A stretch of DNA of 6,418 bases from Dehalococcoidia bacterium (GTDB lineage: Bacteria > Chloroflexota > Dehalococcoidia > SHYD01 > SHYC01): the NCBI GenBank assembly GCA_016844365.1, contig JAENIT010000107.1, forward strand, positions 1 through 6,418, given 5' to 3'. Shown here in pieces: positions 1-6,132 of the stretch. The notes under the pieces are model-generated. The model saw nothing but the letters and a program-made list of their open reading frames with translations, had not been told where the DNA came from and did not search any database. Each line of letters begins with the position of its first letter. The first letter of the stretch is position 1. Both the position numbers and the translations under genes were made by a program.

Positions 1-475
1 GGTTCCGGTAGTTCGTAAAGGCCAGCGCGCTCGGCGCAATTGGATCCCACCCACCCTCGGCGTCACTCGCAGCGCCCCGGCCATCCCAGGGAGGCTTGGT
101 GCTGGCCTTGCGTCCTGCGTGCGCCAACTGTACGCCCATCGCTGCGCCTTGGGCTCTAACGAAGTCCACTGCCGGCTTGAGTGCCTTGGCATGTGCGTCC
201 GACCACAGTCCGAGGTCTTGCGGTGATATCCGGCCCTCAGGGCTGACGGCTGTAGCCTCTGCGATCACCAGACCTGCGCCGCCCACTGCTCTGGAGCCCA
301 GATGCACCAAGTGCCAAGCGGTAGCCAGTCCATCCTGAGACTCGCAGGCGTATTGACACATGGGAGACACCACCAGCCGGTTACGGAATGTGATGCCTCG
401 CAGCGTGTAGGGGGTGAACAGCAGGGGCACCCCTGCGGTCTCCGACGGCTTGTGGGTAAGGTTAGTTGTGGTCAT
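1..475 (-). CDS. NADH:flavin oxidoreductase, Old Yellow Enzyme family (YqjM/XenA-like), C-terminus cut by window edge
   Basis: The minus strand is open from an ATG at 475 to the window edge and gives 158 N-terminal residues of a TIM-barrel, FMN-dependent ene-reductase. Members of this family use NAD(P)H to reduce activated C=C bonds of enones, and some act on nitro compounds or unsaturated acyl-CoAs. Visible hallmarks are LLFTPYTLRG and FRNRLVVSPMCQYA (residues 18-43), with the Cys of PMCQY at residue 40 where YqjM-type enzymes carry their flavin-tuning cysteine. HLVHLGSRAVGGAGL follows, then EATAVSPEGRIS and QLAHAGRKAS (117-125). The family is usually about 340-370 aa, so more than half lies outside the window, including the catalytic His pair. 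The start is supported by a GAGGTG ribosome site at 484-489, 8 nt upstream. The gene is divergent from the DUF35/thiolase-like unit. The family call is secure. The substrate is unknown. Confidence 0.95.
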   Translation of the reverse strand, partial: MTTTNLTHKPSETAGVPLLFTPYTLRGITFRNRLVVSPMCQYACESQDGLATAWHLVHLGSRAVGGAGLVIAEATAVSPEGRISPQDLGLWSDAHAKALKPAVDFVRAQGAAMGVQLAHAGRKASTKPPWDGRGAASDAEGGWDPIAPSALAFTNYRN

Positions 476-483
476 GGTCTCGA

Positions 484-489
484 CACCTC
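484..489 (-). promoter_or_regulatory. Ribosome binding site of the ene-reductase gene
   Basis: Read on the minus strand this is GAGGTG, followed by 8 nt and then the ATG at 475. It supports that start for a gene whose other end is not in the window. Confidence 0.7.
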
Positions 490-633
490 AGAAAAACGTG
501 ATGGATGCGACGTGGGAATGACCCGTCCTTGACACCATATCCCGCGATGAAACAAGTGTCGCTGTGCCAAGTTAAAGTGCACTACCCAATATCTGCTCCA
601 TTCTACCACGACGCCTATTCCGTTACTATCGTG

Positions 634-655
634 ACATAGCGCCAACCCGCTATGT
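634..655. promoter_or_regulatory. Perfect inverted repeat, candidate regulator operator in the divergent intergenic region
   Basis: ACATAGCG (634-641) and CGCTATGT (648-655) are perfect 8-bp arms around a 6-nt spacer, CCAACC. The 22-bp dyad sits between the divergent ene-reductase and DUF35 genes. Its size and spacing resemble operators of dimeric helix-turn-helix repressors such as TetR or MarR types. A further CTAT at 627-630 makes a weaker overlapping dyad with ATAG at 636-639. The dyad is visible in the sequence. The regulatory role is inferred, and no regulator gene is in the window. The rest of 490-750 holds no convincing gene. Confidence 0.45.
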
Positions 656-728
656 AGCCGTCCAACGATGCCGGTCATATGCCCAGCTCGGATTTGGCTC
701 GCGTCGATCCCCTGCGCCCATCTTGGAT

Positions 729-782
729 GAATATTTATACCCTCTATTATATATTGACAATCCGTAGACCCCTACCTATACT
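729..782 (+). promoter_or_regulatory. Near-consensus sigma-70 promoter for the DUF35/thiolase-like operon, with AT-rich upstream element
   Basis: A perfect -35 box TTGACA lies at 754-759, followed by exactly 17 bp and a -10 box TATACT at 777-782 (5 of 6 consensus bases). The 25 bp upstream (729-753) are almost all A/T and could act as an UP element. Transcription should start near 789, giving a leader of about 30 nt before the ATG at 818. The match to consensus predicts strong basal transcription unless repressed. Confidence 0.85.
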
Positions 783-804
783 TGGGCTAGAAAAGTATCT
801 TGTG

Positions 805-813
805 AAGGAGGTG
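805..813 (+). promoter_or_regulatory. Full-length Shine-Dalgarno site of the DUF35 gene
   Basis: AAGGAGGTG is a complete anti-16S match. The GGAGG core ends 6 nt before the ATG at 818, which fixes the start and predicts efficient translation. Confidence 0.9.
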
Positions 814-817
814 AACA

Positions 818-1228
818 ATGCCAAAAGTATCCCCCGTACCCGATGAATTAACCAAGCCCTTTTGGGATGCTTGTAATGAGCGGCGGCTTGTGGTGCAGAC
901 CTGCACAGCCTGTAACTGGATGCAACACCCACCGCGACCGGTGTGCTCAAAGTGTGGCTCAAAAGACAACCTGACGTGGCATGAGGTCAGCGGACGAGGC
1001 AAGATACATGGCTACTGCGTAGCCTACGACTCCCGCGTCATGGCGCTCCATGAGATTCAGCCGTTCAACCTCGCCGTGATAGAGTTGGAGGAGAACCCAG
1101 CGATCAAGTTCCTCTCTCACCTACCAGGGACTCCCACGGATGATGTCCCGATAGGGGCCGCCGTCCAGGTGACCTTTGAGGCGACGCACAACGGCCAGTT
1201 GATTAACGAGTGGCAGGTGGTACGCTAG
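818..1228 (+). CDS. DUF35 zinc-ribbon/OB-fold protein, partner of the downstream thiolase-like protein
   Basis: This 136-aa protein has the standard architecture and length of the DUF35 family: an N-terminal helix (TKPFWDACNERRL), a rubredoxin-like zinc ribbon with four cysteines at 29, 32, 43 and 46 (CxxC-x10-CxxC), and an OB-fold-like C-terminal half. The PPRPVC context before the second cysteine pair and GRGKIHGYCVAY are typical. In this family the OB domain can bind the acyl-CoA moiety and pack against thiolase-superfamily enzymes, as in archaeal thiolase/HMG-CoA synthase complexes and in ChsH2 with the aldolase Ltp2. It should therefore be a cytosolic subunit of the next gene's product, which starts 52 bp downstream with no terminator between. 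Family assignment is firm. The complex is inferred from gene order, and the substrate is unknown. Confidence 0.93.
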   Translation: MPKVSPVPDELTKPFWDACNERRLVVQTCTACNWMQHPPRPVCSKCGSKDNLTWHEVSGRGKIHGYCVAYDSRVMALHEIQPFNLAVIELEENPAIKFLSHLPGTPTDDVPIGAAVQVTFEATHNGQLINEWQVVR

Positions 1229-1280
1229 ACCAGCCGGTCGTAGTAGATACGAGAAATATAACGCATTAAAGAGGTGGATA

Positions 1281-2510
1281 ATGGCACCAACGGAAAATGC
1301 ACCGGCTTCAGTGTATCGAAGCAAAGAAGGCCTGGGCCTATGGGAGCACCGGGGGAAGGTGGCAGTCGCCGGAATAGGGCAAGGCCCCGTTGCCCGGCGC
1401 TGGGAAGAAACCATTGAAACCAGCCTGGGCGCCTGGCAAATTCTTGCAATCGAAAAGTGTCTGAATGACGCGGGGATTTCGAAAGATGACATTGACGGAG
1501 TCGTTTCCTGTCCACAGGGCATGGGGGACGCGTGGAAGCCAAGGCACTACTTAGCCCCACCCTACGACTCCGAGGACGGCCTCAGCGGGGTCAGCGCGGA
1601 CTGGATAGTCAAGAACATGGGGCTCAAGAACGTCGGGTTTACCTCGCATACCCCAGGATGTATCTCCCCCGCCTTAACTGTTGGCGCCCAGGCTGTGGGT
1701 GACGGTAAGGCCCACACCCTTCTGGTTACACGGGCCACTGGTAACATGCCGGGCCGGTACCACCAGAACCCTCAGATGACCGCTTCCGGGAACTCTCAAT
1801 GGACAGAACCCTTTGGCTGGGGGCTGATGCCGCAGATAGGCTTTGGCTTTGATCAGTACTGCCGCAAATACGGCTCCAACCACGATAGGATGGCCCCCTT
1901 CGTTGTGAACCAGCACCGGAACGGCCTCATGTTTCCTGAGGGGTTCTACTACCAACACCGACCGGAGCCTTTTACCAAGGAGGACTACCTGTCCGGACGG
2001 TGGCTACATAAACCCTTGAATATCTGGGACGCCGACCTGCCGATCCAGACGGCCGTGGCCTTCCTCTTCACCACCGCCGAGCGGGCCAGGGACATGAAGC
2101 AGCCTCCGGTCTACGTTCTTAACCATGTCCAGCAAAGGGGCGTTGTCCGGAGTATGGTTGAAACTCTGGATGAGACTGAAGCGTGGACCGATAGCATCGC
2201 CAAGAAGTGCTATGAGGGCTCGGGGCTCACCCCTGCTGACCTGGACATCTTCAATCCGTACGACGGCTATACTCTCTTCTTCCAGTACTACCTGGAGGGC
2301 TTTGGGTGGCACGGCGTGAAGCGGGGAGAGGCCCACGACTTCTACGCCGGGGATATCAGGGTTGAGGGGCCGCACCCTCTCTCATCCAGCGGTGGGAACT
2401 CCGGTAACGGACGCACCCGCTGGTGGAACCAACTCGATTGCATTCACGTCGCCGGCGCTTTCACGCCCGGCACCTCCGACTGGATGGTCTACGGCAAAAA
2501 TCCAAACTAG
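1281..2510 (+). CDS. Thiolase-superfamily protein (lipid-transfer/SCP2-thiolase type, possible Ltp2-like aldolase)
   Basis: This 409-aa protein has the usual length and two-half layout of SCP2-type thiolases. KVAVAGIGQGPVARR (26-40) opens the first core, LNDAGISKDDIDGVV (61-75) is the conserved DAG-DIDG stretch, TPGCISPALTVGAQAV (124-139) is the nucleophile-loop region, GLTPADLDIFNPYDGYT (315-331) opens the C-terminal half, and SSGGNSGNGR (369-378) is the glycine-rich active-site loop. True thiolases carry a His in the H-D-x-F motif and another in the GHP loop. Here these positions read Tyr327 and Arg378. Cys127 lies near the nucleophile position, but my hand alignment places it about two residues off. 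Claisen condensation or thiolysis is therefore doubtful. A retro-aldol role like that of Ltp2, which also works with a DUF35 partner, fits better. It has its own ribosome site (GAGGTG, 1271-1276) and is co-transcribed with the DUF35 gene. Confidence 0.88.
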   Translation: MAPTENAPASVYRSKEGLGLWEHRGKVAVAGIGQGPVARRWEETIETSLGAWQILAIEKCLNDAGISKDDIDGVVSCPQGMGDAWKPRHYLAPPYDSEDGLSGVSADWIVKNMGLKNVGFTSHTPGCISPALTVGAQAVGDGKAHTLLVTRATGNMPGRYHQNPQMTASGNSQWTEPFGWGLMPQIGFGFDQYCRKYGSNHDRMAPFVVNQHRNGLMFPEGFYYQHRPEPFTKEDYLSGRWLHKPLNIWDADLPIQTAVAFLFTTAERARDMKQPPVYVLNHVQQRGVVRSMVETLDETEAWTDSIAKKCYEGSGLTPADLDIFNPYDGYTLFFQYYLEGFGWHGVKRGEAHDFYAGDIRVEGPHPLSSSGGNSGNGRTRWWNQLDCIHVAGAFTPGTSDWMVYGKNPN

Positions 2511-2543
2511 ATGTCCGATTTGATGGGATAGATCAGCATTGCT

Positions 2544-2583
2544 CTTGTGGGCCTACTTGCCTCCGGGTGGGTAGGCCCACAAG
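2544..2583 (+). terminator. Long hairpin closing the DUF35/thiolase-like operon (no clear T-tract)
   Basis: CTTGTGGGCCTAC (2544-2556) and GTAGGCCCACAAG (2571-2583) are perfect 13-bp arms. The intervening 14 nt can extend the stem by three wobble and two G-C pairs to a TCCG tetraloop, giving an 18-bp stem. It starts 33 bp after the thiolase-like stop codon. No run of T follows, so this is a non-canonical intrinsic terminator at best. It could instead act as a processing or mRNA 3'-end stabilising structure. Confidence 0.6.
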
Positions 2584-2590
2584 TAGCATA

Positions 2591-2620
2591 TTGACTATAA
2601 TATACTGAATCGCTTATACT
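2591..2620 (+). promoter_or_regulatory. Sigma-70 promoter for the HAD/metallophosphoesterase operon
   Basis: TTGACT (2591-2596) and TATACT (2615-2620) are separated by 18 bp. This predicts a start near 2627 and a leader of about 36 nt. The elements resemble the other strong promoter at 754-782: both are preceded by ATA and share the TATACT -10 box. The -35 box begins 7 bp after the hairpin ending at 2583, so the two transcription units are packed tightly. Confidence 0.75.
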
Positions 2621-2650
2621 CAGTGAGGCGAGTAGACACTAAGTAACTAT

Positions 2651-2656
2651 GGAGGA
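2651..2656 (+). promoter_or_regulatory. Ribosome binding site that selects a TTG start
   Basis: GGAGGA sits 6 nt before TTG at 2663. The only nearby ATG, at 2649, overlaps this site, is out of frame and runs into TGA after eight codons. The site therefore decides for the TTG start. Confidence 0.75.
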
Positions 2657-2662
2657 TCCGAT

Positions 2663-3028
2663 TTGGCTTTCTTGATAAGCTTTGACATCGACGGCACACT
2701 AGAGGTTGGTGATCCCCCTGGCGGGATTACATTGGAAATGGTGAGAAGGGCCCAATCGTTTGGGTTCCTTATTGGCAGTTGTTCTGATCGTGCTCCCAGC
2801 GCCCAGCAGGCGCTCTGGGACCGGGCCAACATCAAGCCGGATTTCGTTTCCGCTAAGCATCTGCTCGGTGACGTGAAGCAGCGTTTAGAGGCGGAGAGAT
2901 ACGTCCATATCGGCGACAGAGAGTTGGACCGCCAGTTCGCCGAAAGGGCAGGGTTCGAATTCCTATGGGATCACGAGGGCGTTTCTGAACCCTGGCTTAA
3001 ATGGGGGGAAAACGGACAGACTGCCTAA
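2663..3028 (+). CDS. Small capless HAD-superfamily hydrolase, probable phosphatase
   Basis: This 121-aa protein carries the haloacid dehalogenase-type phosphatase motifs in order. Motif I is FDIDGTL with Asp8 (nucleophile) and Asp10 (acid/base). Motif II lies in IGSCSDR (Ser39 or Ser41). The motif III lysine is probably Lys65 or Lys72. Motif IV is GDRELDRQ with Asp85 and Asp89 for Mg2+. There is no room for a cap domain, which points to a minimal C0-type fold that may act on larger or protein-bound phosphates. The physiological substrate cannot be told from sequence. Translation starts at TTG, placed by the GGAGG site 7 nt upstream, and the first residues lead straight into the motif I beta strand, as expected. 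It is the first gene of a short operon with the metallophosphoesterase that begins 16 bp downstream. Confidence 0.85.
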   Translation: MAFLISFDIDGTLEVGDPPGGITLEMVRRAQSFGFLIGSCSDRAPSAQQALWDRANIKPDFVSAKHLLGDVKQRLEAERYVHIGDRELDRQFAERAGFEFLWDHEGVSEPWLKWGENGQTA

Positions 3029-3044
3029 GAATTAAATACACTGT

Positions 3045-3605
3045 ATGAAAATTGGCCTGATTTCAGACACCCACATCCCAAGTATGGGAAAGGAGCCCCC
3101 GCCCCAGGTGGCCCTGGCTTTTCAGGGAGTCGATCTCATCCTCCACGCAGGAGATATCTACATACCCTCTTGCATAGAATGGCTCGAGCGTATCGCGCCA
3201 GTCAAGGCGTCAATGGCGGGGACGTTGAGTCTGAGAGAGGCTGCCACTAGGGCTAGTGAACCAATAGTCGTAGAGGCAGAAGGCCACACCATTGGTCTTG
3301 TCCATGAGCTGGTCTTGCCGGGCATGAACGACGATCTTTTCCCAGGGGCGATGGCGAAAAGATACCCTGCTAGATTGTCTCTGCCTAATGCATTGCAGAA
3401 TATTTTCGGCAGGACGGTGGACATTGTGGTCTTCGGCTCCACCCATCAAGCCTTGGTGGAGACCCACCAGGGCGTGCTTCTGGTAAACCCTGGAAGTCCC
3501 ACTATGTTTGGGCAGAACGTGCGGCTTAGTACAGTGGCCATTCTAGATCTCACATCAGAGAGTCAAGAGGTCACTATAATTGATCTGGCCTCACTAGACG
3601 AATAG
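3045..3605 (+). CDS. YfcE/MJ0936-like metallophosphoesterase with altered metal-binding residues
   Basis: This 186-aa protein belongs to the calcineurin-like phosphoesterase superfamily (Metallophos_2 type), whose members are binuclear-metal phosphodiesterases. Motif 1 is ISDTHIP (Asp8, His10) and motif 2 is LHAGDIY (Asp37). His87 in LVHE matches the single-His motif, and GSTHQ near the C-terminus keeps His134. NPGSPT, common in this family, follows. Two usual ligands are absent: the Asn of the GN-D/H motif is Thr60 (AGTLSLRE), and the first His of GHTH is Ser132. Activity may depend on fewer metal ligands, or the protein may be degenerate or specialised. No clear ribosome site precedes the ATG. 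With only 16 bp from the HAD stop, translation is probably coupled. Family is confident. Substrate is unknown. Confidence 0.88.
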   Translation: MKIGLISDTHIPSMGKEPPPQVALAFQGVDLILHAGDIYIPSCIEWLERIAPVKASMAGTLSLREAATRASEPIVVEAEGHTIGLVHELVLPGMNDDLFPGAMAKRYPARLSLPNALQNIFGRTVDIVVFGSTHQALVETHQGVLLVNPGSPTMFGQNVRLSTVAILDLTSESQEVTIIDLASLDE

Positions 3606-4090
3606 GCGCCGGAGGAACAGCTAGCACGGGACGTGGGACGCTACTTTTCTTCTCTCTCCTGGAGAACCGTGGTGAGTTCTTAGATTAGGCTCTCCACGTG
3701 AGCAAAGTCGGACGGGGCGGACAGGGCTAGGCCTGCTGGATGTGTGTGGCATCACCATCTTGTGGGGCTGTTGTTGAAGGTCTGTATACATGGAGTCCGA
3801 AGGTGCACAAGGCACTCGACGGAGAGAAGCTAGGAGAGTGCCTTATCTGGAGTTGAGCGGTATCCTCCACCCTGAACATGGGTGATGTCGCTCCAGCCCA
3901 GTTTGATCCCTCTTAGTGACCTTGAAAAATGGCATGGTCGATCCGTAGGAACGTATATAACCCTGAATGCTTTGACGCTCATTAGTTGATGCCAGTAATC
4001 ACAGCACGAATATAGTGGCACCTCGATAAGAGATCGTGCGGGCGCCACAATCCGCATACGGCTCTCCCCGCTTCCCCAGCCTATCCTCTC
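3606..4090. other. Long intergenic stretch without a convincing gene
   Basis: Stop codons break all plus-strand frames. The two minus-strand open frames (3621-3815 and 3830-4057) have no recognisable protein features or good ribosome sites. Just after the phosphoesterase gene there is a weak stem (TAGC 3622-3625 with GCTA 3640-3643) followed by a pyrimidine-rich tract at 3644-3660, a marginal terminator candidate. TCGTGC/GCACGA hexamers occur at 4004-4009 and 4034-4039 and recur in the palindrome at 4091-4100. I see no tRNA, known riboswitch or mobile-element trace. Confidence 0.5.
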
Positions 4091-4121
4091 TCGTGCACGA
4101 TTTCACAAAATCTGCTATGAT
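4091..4121 (+). promoter_or_regulatory. typA promoter: extended -10 with a palindrome at the -35 position
   Basis: TG-C-TATGAT at 4113-4121 is an extended -10 element (TATGAT matches 5 of 6 consensus bases). At 17-bp spacing the -35 hexamer would be GTGCAC (4093-4098), a poor match, which is common for extended -10 promoters. That hexamer is the centre of the perfect 10-bp palindrome TCGTGCACGA (4091-4100), a possible operator. The start would be near 4128, giving a leader of about 66 nt. Confidence 0.55.
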
Positions 4122-4178
4122 GCTTGTAGTGAGCCCTTCGGTAAACTATTGTATCTCACCAGATTTATTAATGGATTT

Positions 4179-4185
4179 AAGGAAA
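4179..4185 (+). promoter_or_regulatory. Ribosome binding site favouring the first typA ATG
   Basis: AAGGAAA ends 8 nt before ATG 4194. A second in-frame ATG at 4200 would be 14 nt away, so 4194 is preferred. An eight-codon open frame (4171-4197) runs through this site and its TGA overlaps the typA start as ATGA. Confidence 0.55.
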
Positions 4186-4193
4186 TTTCATAA

Positions 4194-6017
4194 ATGATAA
4201 TGCCCCTTCGTAACATCGCAATCATCGCCCACGTCGACCACGGGAAGACCACCCTGGTGGATGCGCTGCTCAAGCAGAGCCATGTCTTCCGAGATAACGA
4301 GCAGGTGGGCGAGCTCATCATGGACTCCAACGATCTGGAGCGAGAGCGCGGGATCACCATCCTCGCCAAGAACACCGCGGTCATCTACCAGGACGTTCGC
4401 ATCAACATCATCGATACCCCAGGACACGCCGACTTCGGAGGCGAGGTAGAGCGGGTGCTGAACATGGCTGACGCCTGCCTCCTCTTAGTCGACGCTGTAG
4501 AGGGCCCCATGCCCCAGACTCGGTTTGTCCTCGGCAAGGCCATGGAGATGGGGCTGAAGGCCATCGTGGTGGTGAACAAGATCGACCGCGCCTTGGCGCG
4601 TCCGGAGGAGGTGGTGAAGCTAACCCAGGACCTGTTCCTCTCCCTTGCCACCCACTCTGACCAGCTCGATTTCCCCGTAATCTATACCAACGCCAAAGCT
4701 GGCACTGCCACCCTAGACCACAATGTGCCGGGCACTTCGATGGAGCCGCTATTCGATACTATCCTCAATACAGTTCCGGCGCCGGAAGGTGACGTTGACG
4801 GGCCGCTCCAGTTTCTGGTTACCACCCTGGAGTACGACAGCTACCAGGGGAAGATAGCTATCGGACGCGTCTTCCGTGGCGTCGTCCGCACCGGCGAGAG
4901 TGTGATCAGGATCGACCGCGACGGTCGACACATTCGGGGCCGCATCAACCAGGTGTACAGTTTCCTGGGGCTTAAACGGTACGCCGTTGAGGAGGCAACA
5001 GTCGGCGAGATTGTCGCCATCAGTGGCTTGGAAGGAGTGAATGTGGGCGACACCGTGGCCGCCGTAGACGCTCCCGATGCCCTTCCCACCATCGCCATCG
5101 ACGAGCCCACCGTAGTCATGAGCTTTGGCGTGAATACCTCGCCCTTTGCAGGCCGGGAAGGGCGCTTCTGCACCTCTCGACAAATCCGGGAGCGACTCTA
5201 CAGAGAGCTGGAAACCAACGTGAGCCTGCGGGTCTCCGACGGCCAGGACGCAGACGTGTTCCAGGTCTCGGGTCGGGGCGAGCTACACCTGAGTATCTTA
5301 ATCGAGGTGCTGCGCAGGGAAGGCTACGAGTTGGAGGTCTCCAAACCGGAGGCCATAACCAAAATCATCGACGGGCAGGTCCACGAGCCTTATGAGCACT
5401 TGGTGATCGACTCCCCAGAGGCTTATATCGGTGCGCTGACGGAGAGTCTCGCCAACCGGGGAGCTGCTATGGAAAACCTTCACCACGACGGTCGCGGCGG
5501 CGTGCGTATGGAGTTCATTATCCCCACCAGAGGTCTCATAGGGTTCCGCAATGCGTTCCTGACCCTTACTGGCGGCAACGGGACCATGAGCAGTCTGCTG
5601 TTGGGGTACCGTCCCTGGGCGGGTAGATTGCGCGGCAGCCGAAATGGGGCGTTGGTCGCCTTCGAGGAGGGCGTGGCGGTCACCTTCGGACTGGCCAACG
5701 CCCAGGAGCGCGGGGAAACCTTCATAGAACCCGGCACCAGAGTCTACGCGGGTATGATTGTGGGCCTGCATGCCCAGGGGACCGACCTCGCAGTGAACAT
5801 CTGTAAAGAAAAGAAGCAGACCAACATGCGAGCCGCGAGTGCCGAGATCAAGATCCGCCTGACCCCGTCTGTAAAACTAAGCCTGGAGGAGGCGTTGGAC
5901 TTCATCAACGATGACGAACTGGTGGAGGTAACGCCTTCGAGCTTCCGTCTTCGCAAGCAACTCCTCAAGGCAGATGACCGAGCCAAAGCCCGCAAAGCAA
6001 TGGCATTGGCAAGATAG
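4194..6017 (+). CDS. typA: Ribosome-associated translational GTPase TypA/BipA
   Basis: This 607-aa protein is the same length as typical TypA/BipA. The G domain shows G1 AHVDHGKTT (12-20), G2 RGIT with Thr55, G3 DTPGH (74-78), G4 NKID (128-131) and G5 TNAKAG (165-170). It is followed by a beta-barrel domain II (about 205-295), [11 protein letters not shown] (359-369) of domain III, and the TypA-diagnostic PTRGLIGFR (444-452), KKQTNMRA (540-547) and [16 protein letters not shown] (573-588) of domain V and the C-terminal domain. The last two blocks separate it from EF-G and LepA. TypA binds the 70S ribosome near the EF-G site and supports 50S assembly and growth under stress or cold, in the cytosol. 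The gene appears monocistronic: an extended -10 promoter lies upstream and a strong hairpin downstream. Start ATG 4194 is chosen on ribosome-site spacing. ATG 4200 is the alternative. Confidence 0.98.
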   Translation: MIMPLRNIAIIAHVDHGKTTLVDALLKQSHVFRDNEQVGELIMDSNDLERERGITILAKNTAVIYQDVRINIIDTPGHADFGGEVERVLNMADACLLLVDAVEGPMPQTRFVLGKAMEMGLKAIVVVNKIDRALARPEEVVKLTQDLFLSLATHSDQLDFPVIYTNAKAGTATLDHNVPGTSMEPLFDTILNTVPAPEGDVDGPLQFLVTTLEYDSYQGKIAIGRVFRGVVRTGESVIRIDRDGRHIRGRINQVYSFLGLKRYAVEEATVGEIVAISGLEGVNVGDTVAAVDAPDALPTIAIDEPTVVMSFGVNTSPFAGREGRFCTSRQIRERLYRELETNVSLRVSDGQDADVFQVSGRGELHLSILIEVLRREGYELEVSKPEAITKIIDGQVHEPYEHLVIDSPEAYIGALTESLANRGAAMENLHHDGRGGVRMEFIIPTRGLIGFRNAFLTLTGGNGTMSSLLLGYRPWAGRLRGSRNGALVAFEEGVAVTFGLANAQERGETFIEPGTRVYAGMIVGLHAQGTDLAVNICKEKKQTNMRAASAEIKIRLTPSVKLSLEEALDFINDDELVEVTPSSFRLRKQLLKADDRAKARKAMALAR

Positions 6018-6073
6018 TATCTGTGTCTTCTCCATCATTGAGTATCACATAGCTCATATCTATCTTCCCACGT

Positions 6074-6116
6074 AGAAACGTGAGTGGGGAGCCATAGGCT
6101 CCCCACTCACGTTTCT
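6074..6116. terminator. Perfect 20-bp hairpin between convergent genes, probable bidirectional terminator
   Basis: The arms at 6074-6093 and 6097-6116 pair perfectly over 20 bp around the 3-nt loop ATA. The GC-rich top (GGGGAGCC/GGCTCCCC) and A/T-rich base (AGAAA/TTTCT) mean that either strand ends its stem with GTTTCT. It lies 56 bp after the typA stop and 16 bp past the stop of the convergent zinc-ribbon gene, so it can serve both. The T-run is short, so termination strength is uncertain. Confidence 0.75.
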
Positions 6117-6132
6117 CATGCTAACGCAATGA

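Noticed and set aside
96..532. Two plus-strand open frames over the left edge
   Set aside because: They are antisense to the ene-reductase, whose minus-strand translation carries unmistakable family motifs. Their own translations are Ala/Cys/Pro-rich and featureless.
529..557. TTGACA at 529-534 as a plus-strand promoter
   Set aside because: No acceptable -10 box lies 16-18 bp downstream (ACAAGT at 17 bp).
534..562. Minus-strand promoter for the ene-reductase, GCGACA-17-TATGGT
   Set aside because: Each box matches only 4 of 6 bases. The spacing is good, but the match is too weak to list as a feature.
472..678. Minus-strand 68-codon frame in the divergent intergenic region
   Set aside because: It overlaps the ene-reductase start in another frame, has no recognisable domain and covers the likely control region.
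1121..1522. Minus-strand 133-codon frame
   Set aside because: It is a shadow of the DUF35 and thiolase-like genes, both with clear motifs and ribosome sites on the plus strand.
3830..4057. Minus-strand 75-codon frame in the long gap
   Set aside because: No known motif and no good ribosome site. The length is within what chance gives.
4749..5771. Minus-strand frames of 144 and 157 codons inside typA
   Set aside because: The typA reading frame is complete and conserved across this whole span. The antisense frames follow from its codon bias.
4194..6017. EF-G or LepA instead of TypA
   Set aside because: The length, the PTRGLIGFR and KKQTNMRA blocks and the [10 protein letters not shown]-terminus are TypA-specific. 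LepA and EF-G have different C-terminal domains.
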